Shown: piece after piece, positions 61,310 through 64,000 of the stretch | How the letters are laid out: each line of letters opens with the position of its first letter | Position numbering within the stretch: the first letter of the stretch is position 1 | Notes under the pieces: generated by a model | Told to the model about the DNA's origin: nothing | Databases searched by the model: none | The model's input: only the letters and a program-made list of their open reading frames with translations | Translations under genes and position numbers: made by a program | Origin: Pseudidiomarina aestuarii | GTDB taxonomy: Bacteria > Pseudomonadota > Gammaproteobacteria > Enterobacterales > Alteromonadaceae | Length of the DNA: 64,000 nucleotides | Assembly: GCF_003987355.1 (NCBI RefSeq) | Contig: NZ_PIPR01000001.1 | Coordinates: forward strand, 1,364,001 to 1,428,000 | Direction of reading: 5' to 3'

Positions 61310-62568
61310 TTGGTAATCCTCTCTGGTACAGGCTTCGTGTTCTCATTCTTACTGTAGAACCACAGGAAGATAAAGAACGCAAAATACAAGAAGGTGAAGA
61401 CACGGGCGAAGAAGGTGTAGACCTCAGTCGCAGGCTTCAGGCCCAAGTAACCCAGCACAATAAAGCTGATCACAAACAACGTCAGGTTGATTTTGTGGAA
61501 CGTGCAACGATAACGAATCGAACGCACACGGCCACGATCAATCCACGGTAATAAGAACAAGAAGACGATAGCGCCAAACATCAAGATAACGCCTAACAAC
61601 TTGTCTGGAACCGCACGCAAGATGGCGTAGAACGGTGTGAAGTACCATACCGGAGCTATGTGTTCAGGTGTCTTCAATGGATTCGCTGCTTCAAAGTTTG
61701 GTGGCTCCAAGAACAAGCCGCCCATAGCTGGTGCGAAGAAAATCACATAGCAGAACAAGAATAAGAAGATACCGATACCGATCAGGTCTTTCACCACGTA
61801 GTACGGGAAGAACGGAACCGCATCGACCACGTCATACTTCTTAGTGAAGCGCTCGTGGAAGGTGAATTTCGGCTTCTCTGACTCTGGGATAGTGCCTTTC
61901 TTCTTCTTGATATCAATACCTTCAGGGTTGTTCGAACCAACCTCATGCAAGGCGATGATGTGCAGGAACACTAGAATAACCAGTACCAAAGGTAACGCAA
62001 TCACGTGTAATGCGAAGAAACGGTTTAACGTTGCGCCCGAGATAACGTAATCACCACGAATCCACAGCGTTAAGTCGTCACCGATAATCGGAATAGCACC
62101 GAACAGTGAAATGATCACCTGGGCTCCCCAGTACGACATTTGTCCCCATGGCAGCAAGTAACCCATAAAGGCTTCAGCCATCAGCACCAAGAAGATCAAC
62201 ATGCCGAATACCCACAGCAATTCGCGTGGCTTCTGATAGGAACCGTACATCATGCCGCGGAACATGTGCAGATAAACTACGACAAAGAATGCCGAGGCAC
62301 CGGTGGAATGCATGTAGCGCAATAGCCAACCGTAATCAATGTCACGCATGATGTATTCAACTGACGCGAACGCACCTTCCGCAGAAGGAACATAGTTCAT
62401 GGTCAGCCAAATACCGGTCAGGATTTGGTTTACCAATACCAACATGGCGAGTACGCCAAACAGGTACCAGAAGTTAAAGTTTTTCGGCGCAGGATACTGA
62501 GCAAGGTGGATATTCCACGTTTTCGACAGTGGGATGCGCTCATCAAACCAAGCAATTAGTTTACTCAT
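61306..62568 (-). CDS. petB: Cytochrome b of the bc1 complex
   Basis: 420 residues with eight or so membrane helices. The two haem b sites are marked by paired histidines (YMHSTGASAFFVVVYLHMF; LHVIALPLVLVILVFLH). The quinol-oxidation loop and GYLLPWGQMSYWGAQVI are conserved. It performs the Q-cycle in the inner membrane. Its start overlaps the petA stop by 1 nt. Confidence 0.98.
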   Translation of the reverse strand: MSKLIAWFDERIPLSKTWNIHLAQYPAPKNFNFWYLFGVLAMLVLVNQILTGIWLTMNYVPSAEGAFASVEYIMRDIDYGWLLRYMHSTGASAFFVVVYLHMFRGMMYGSYQKPRELLWVFGMLIFLVLMAEAFMGYLLPWGQMSYWGAQVIISLFGAIPIIGDDLTLWIRGDYVISGATLNRFFALHVIALPLVLVILVFLHIIALHEVGSNNPEGIDIKKKKGTIPESEKPKFTFHERFTKKYDVVDAVPFFPYYVVKDLIGIGIFLFLFCYVIFFAPAMGGLFLEPPNFEAANPLKTPEHIAPVWYFTPFYAILRAVPDKLLGVILMFGAIVFLFLLPWIDRGRVRSIRYRCTFHKINLTLFVISFIVLGYLGLKPATEVYTFFARVFTFLYFAFFIFLWFYSKNENTKPVPERITK

Positions 62569-63158
62569 TATGCTTGCTCCCCATCTTCACCAATGAGAAC
62601 GACGTTGTCATTCACATAATAATGTGGGGGTACGACCAAGTTGTATGGTGCAGGTACACCCGAGAATACGCGTCCTGCGATGTCAAATTTAGAACCATGA
62701 CATGGGCAGAAGAAACCTGCTTCAATGCCTTCTACCTGTTCACCGAAGTCGGTTTCGAGGTACTGTGGAGAGCACCCTAAGTGGGTACAAATACCAACCG
62801 CGATGAAAAACTCATCTTTGCGCGATCGATAGAGATTGCTCGCATATTCAGGTTGTTGTGGTTCTTCTGAATTTGGATCGCGGAGTTGGTCCGCTAAGCC
62901 TTCAAGGCTGGCTAACATTTCCGGAGTCCGACGGACGATCCAGACTGGCTGGCCTCGCCATTCGTTCCGAATCAATTGACCCGGTTCCATCTTTCCGATG
63001 TTCACTTCCACAGGGGCACCCGCGTTTTTCGCTTTTTCACTCGGGTTCCACGATGCAATGAAAGGAACAGCAACACCCACCGCGCCAGCTGCTCCCACGA
63101 CGGAAGTCGCGACAGTCAGAAAACGACGGCGGCCTTTATCTACAGGCGCATTGCTCAT
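62568..63158 (-). CDS. petA: Rieske iron-sulfur subunit of the bc1 complex
   Basis: 196 residues. Tat-type N-terminus with GRRRFL (residues 9-14) followed by a hydrophobic helix that stays as the anchor. The [2Fe-2S] ligands are in CTHLGC and CPCHGS. The start at 63158 (MSNAPVDKG) is chosen because it places the twin Arg at the normal distance and GGAG precedes it; the frame is open 14 codons earlier over a leader hairpin. First gene of petABC. Confidence 0.97.
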   Translation of the reverse strand: MSNAPVDKGRRRFLTVATSVVGAAGAVGVAVPFIASWNPSEKAKNAGAPVEVNIGKMEPGQLIRNEWRGQPVWIVRRTPEMLASLEGLADQLRDPNSEEPQQPEYASNLYRSRKDEFFIAVGICTHLGCSPQYLETDFGEQVEGIEAGFFCPCHGSKFDIAGRVFSGVPAPYNLVVPPHYYVNDNVVLIGEDGEQA

Positions 63159-63181
63159 CCACTTACTCTCCAGTTTGGACG

Positions 63182-63204
63182 CTTCATGGAACATAGCCAT
63201 GAAG
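63182..63204. promoter_or_regulatory. Perfect hairpin in the petA leader
   Basis: CTTCATGG (63182-63189) and CCATGAAG (63197-63204) form an 8-bp perfect inverted repeat with a 7-nt loop. It ends about 24 nt before the petA start codon. It may be an operator or an mRNA structure affecting petA translation. Confidence 0.4.
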
Positions 63205-63328
63205 TCAGTAATTAGCTGCTGCGTTGATTCGTACGTACAGCAAGTGCTTCAAATCTATATACGAACTATCGGCAAAAAAAAGCCTTCAGATGATAAAGAA
63301 ATGACCTGATTTTTACAAGGATAAAGAC

Positions 63329-63360
63329 AAAAAACCCGACACGAAGGCCGGGTTTTTTTG
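63329..63360 (-). terminator. Rho-independent terminator after rpsI (bidirectional)
   Basis: AAAAAACCCG (63329-63338) pairs perfectly with CGGGTTTTTT (63349-63358) around a 10-nt loop. T-runs flank it on both strands. It lies 27 bp past the rpsI stop codon and separates rplM-rpsI from petABC. Confidence 0.9.
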
Positions 63361-63385
63361 AACTGCGAAACAGTTTCGGCTGCGA

Positions 63386-63778
63386 TTAACGCTTCGAGAA
63401 CTGTGGACGCTTACGTGCTTTGTGCAAGCCGACTTTCTTACGCTCAACTTGACGTGCGTCACGAGTTACATAACCCGCACGACGTAAATCGCCACGTAAA
63501 GCTTCGTCATATTGCATCAACGCACGAGTAATACCGTGACGAACTGCACCAGCCTGACCGCTTGAACCACCACCGGCAACGGTGATGTACAAGTCAAACT
63601 TCTCAGTCATTTCCACCAACTCAAGTGGCTGGCGAACGACCATACGCGCAGTTTCGCGACCAAAGTATTCTTCTAAGGTGCGGTTGTTAATGCTGATGTT
63701 GCCGCTGCCCGGACGCAAGAAAACGCGTGCAGTAGAGCTTTTGCGACGACCAGTACCGTAGTATTGATTCTCTGCCAT
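63386..63778 (-). CDS. rpsI: 30S ribosomal protein S9
   Basis: 130 residues. [18 protein letters not shown] at the N-terminus and the basic tail [10 protein letters not shown], which reaches the P-site tRNA, are invariant features. [19 protein letters not shown] is the central conserved block. It follows rplM by 17 bp in the standard operon. Confidence 0.99.
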   Translation of the reverse strand: MAENQYYGTGRRKSSTARVFLRPGSGNISINNRTLEEYFGRETARMVVRQPLELVEMTEKFDLYITVAGGGSSGQAGAVRHGITRALMQYDEALRGDLRRAGYVTRDARQVERKKVGLHKARKRPQFSKR

Positions 63779-63795
63779 TTTCTTAATGCTCCGTA

Positions 63796-64000
63796 TTAAA
63801 TTTCAAGTTGTTTAGGTTGCTGAGCAACATGGTTATGCTCTGCACCTGCGTATACTTTCAGTTTACGGAACATGGCACGACCCAATGGACCACGGGGTAA
63901 CATACCTTTCACCGCTTTCTGAATAACCATTTCTGGTGCCTTAGCAATCAACTTCTCGAAGTTGATTTCTTTGATACCACCTGGGTAACCAGAGTGTGAG
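63796..64000 (-). CDS. rplM: 50S ribosomal protein L13, C-terminal part (5' end outside window)
   Basis: The minus strand encodes 68 residues, including [39 protein letters not shown] and [17 protein letters not shown], then TAA (63798-63796). These match the end of L13. The N-terminal half lies beyond the window edge. It is co-transcribed with rpsI. Confidence 0.97.
   Translation of the reverse strand, partial: SHSGYPGGIKEINFEKLIAKAPEMVIQKAVKGMLPRGPLGRAMFRKLKVYAGAEHNHVAQQPKQLEI

Overview
The window is a stretch of gammaproteobacterial chromosome of moderate GC content. Gene content, gene order and protein sequences (PilABCD with nadC/ampD/ampE, the complete dcw cluster, rplM-rpsI-petABC-sspAB, lpoA-yraN-diaA-dolP) fit a marine Alteromonadales-type bacterium, most likely an Idiomarinaceae member. 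That placement is an inference from synteny and protein character, not from a marker search. Nearly all of it is vertically inherited core genome. The accessory part is confined to about the first 14 kb.

Layout. 1-6.8 kb: the end of an outer-membrane beta-barrel gene overlapping a giant exported FecR-domain protein, which carries 148 uninterrupted Glu-Pro dipeptides and six degenerate beta-rich modules of about 250 residues. 6.8-11.6 kb: a leftward CusBA copper/silver efflux operon with a small His/Cys-rich exported protein. 11.7-13.7 kb: an M13 zinc metallopeptidase lipoprotein. 13.9-20.6 kb: pdhR-aceE-aceF-lpd, the pyruvate dehydrogenase complex with its regulator and a visible PdhR-like operator. 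20.8-23.3 kb: ampE, ampD and divergent nadC. 23.3-28.1 kb: type IV pilus genes pilABCD, with a cyclic-di-GMP-I riboswitch in the long pilA leader. 28.1-34.2 kb: coaE and zapD facing mutT-secA, an M23 peptidase and dciA. 34.3-52.2 kb: lpxC and the full dcw division/cell-wall cluster (mraZ to ftsZ), all leftward, tightly overlapping, with a TTGACA promoter and three MraZ boxes. 52.5-54.7 kb: a membrane GGDEF-EAL protein. 54.7-55.1 kb: RNase P RNA. 55.1-59.4 kb: rsmI divergent from lpoA-yraN-diaA-dolP. 59.5-64 kb: rplM-rpsI, petABC (cytochrome bc1) and sspAB.

How the parts connect. Division and peptidoglycan synthesis dominate: dcw, zapD, lpoA, ampD/ampE recycling and an LytM-type peptidase. Energy metabolism is represented by PDH and the bc1 complex. 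Cyclic-di-GMP appears twice, as a riboswitch before the major pilin and as a dual GGDEF-EAL enzyme with both active sites intact.

The least explained signals are (1) the EP-rich FecR giant and its outer-membrane partner, (2) a family of five intergenic palindromic elements whose arms are built from a 7-bp TAGCTAC unit, one of them expanded to eight perfect copies, and (3) a hairpin whose 5-nt loop carries the stop codons of two convergent genes. No tRNA, CRISPR array, insertion sequence, integrase or phage gene was seen.
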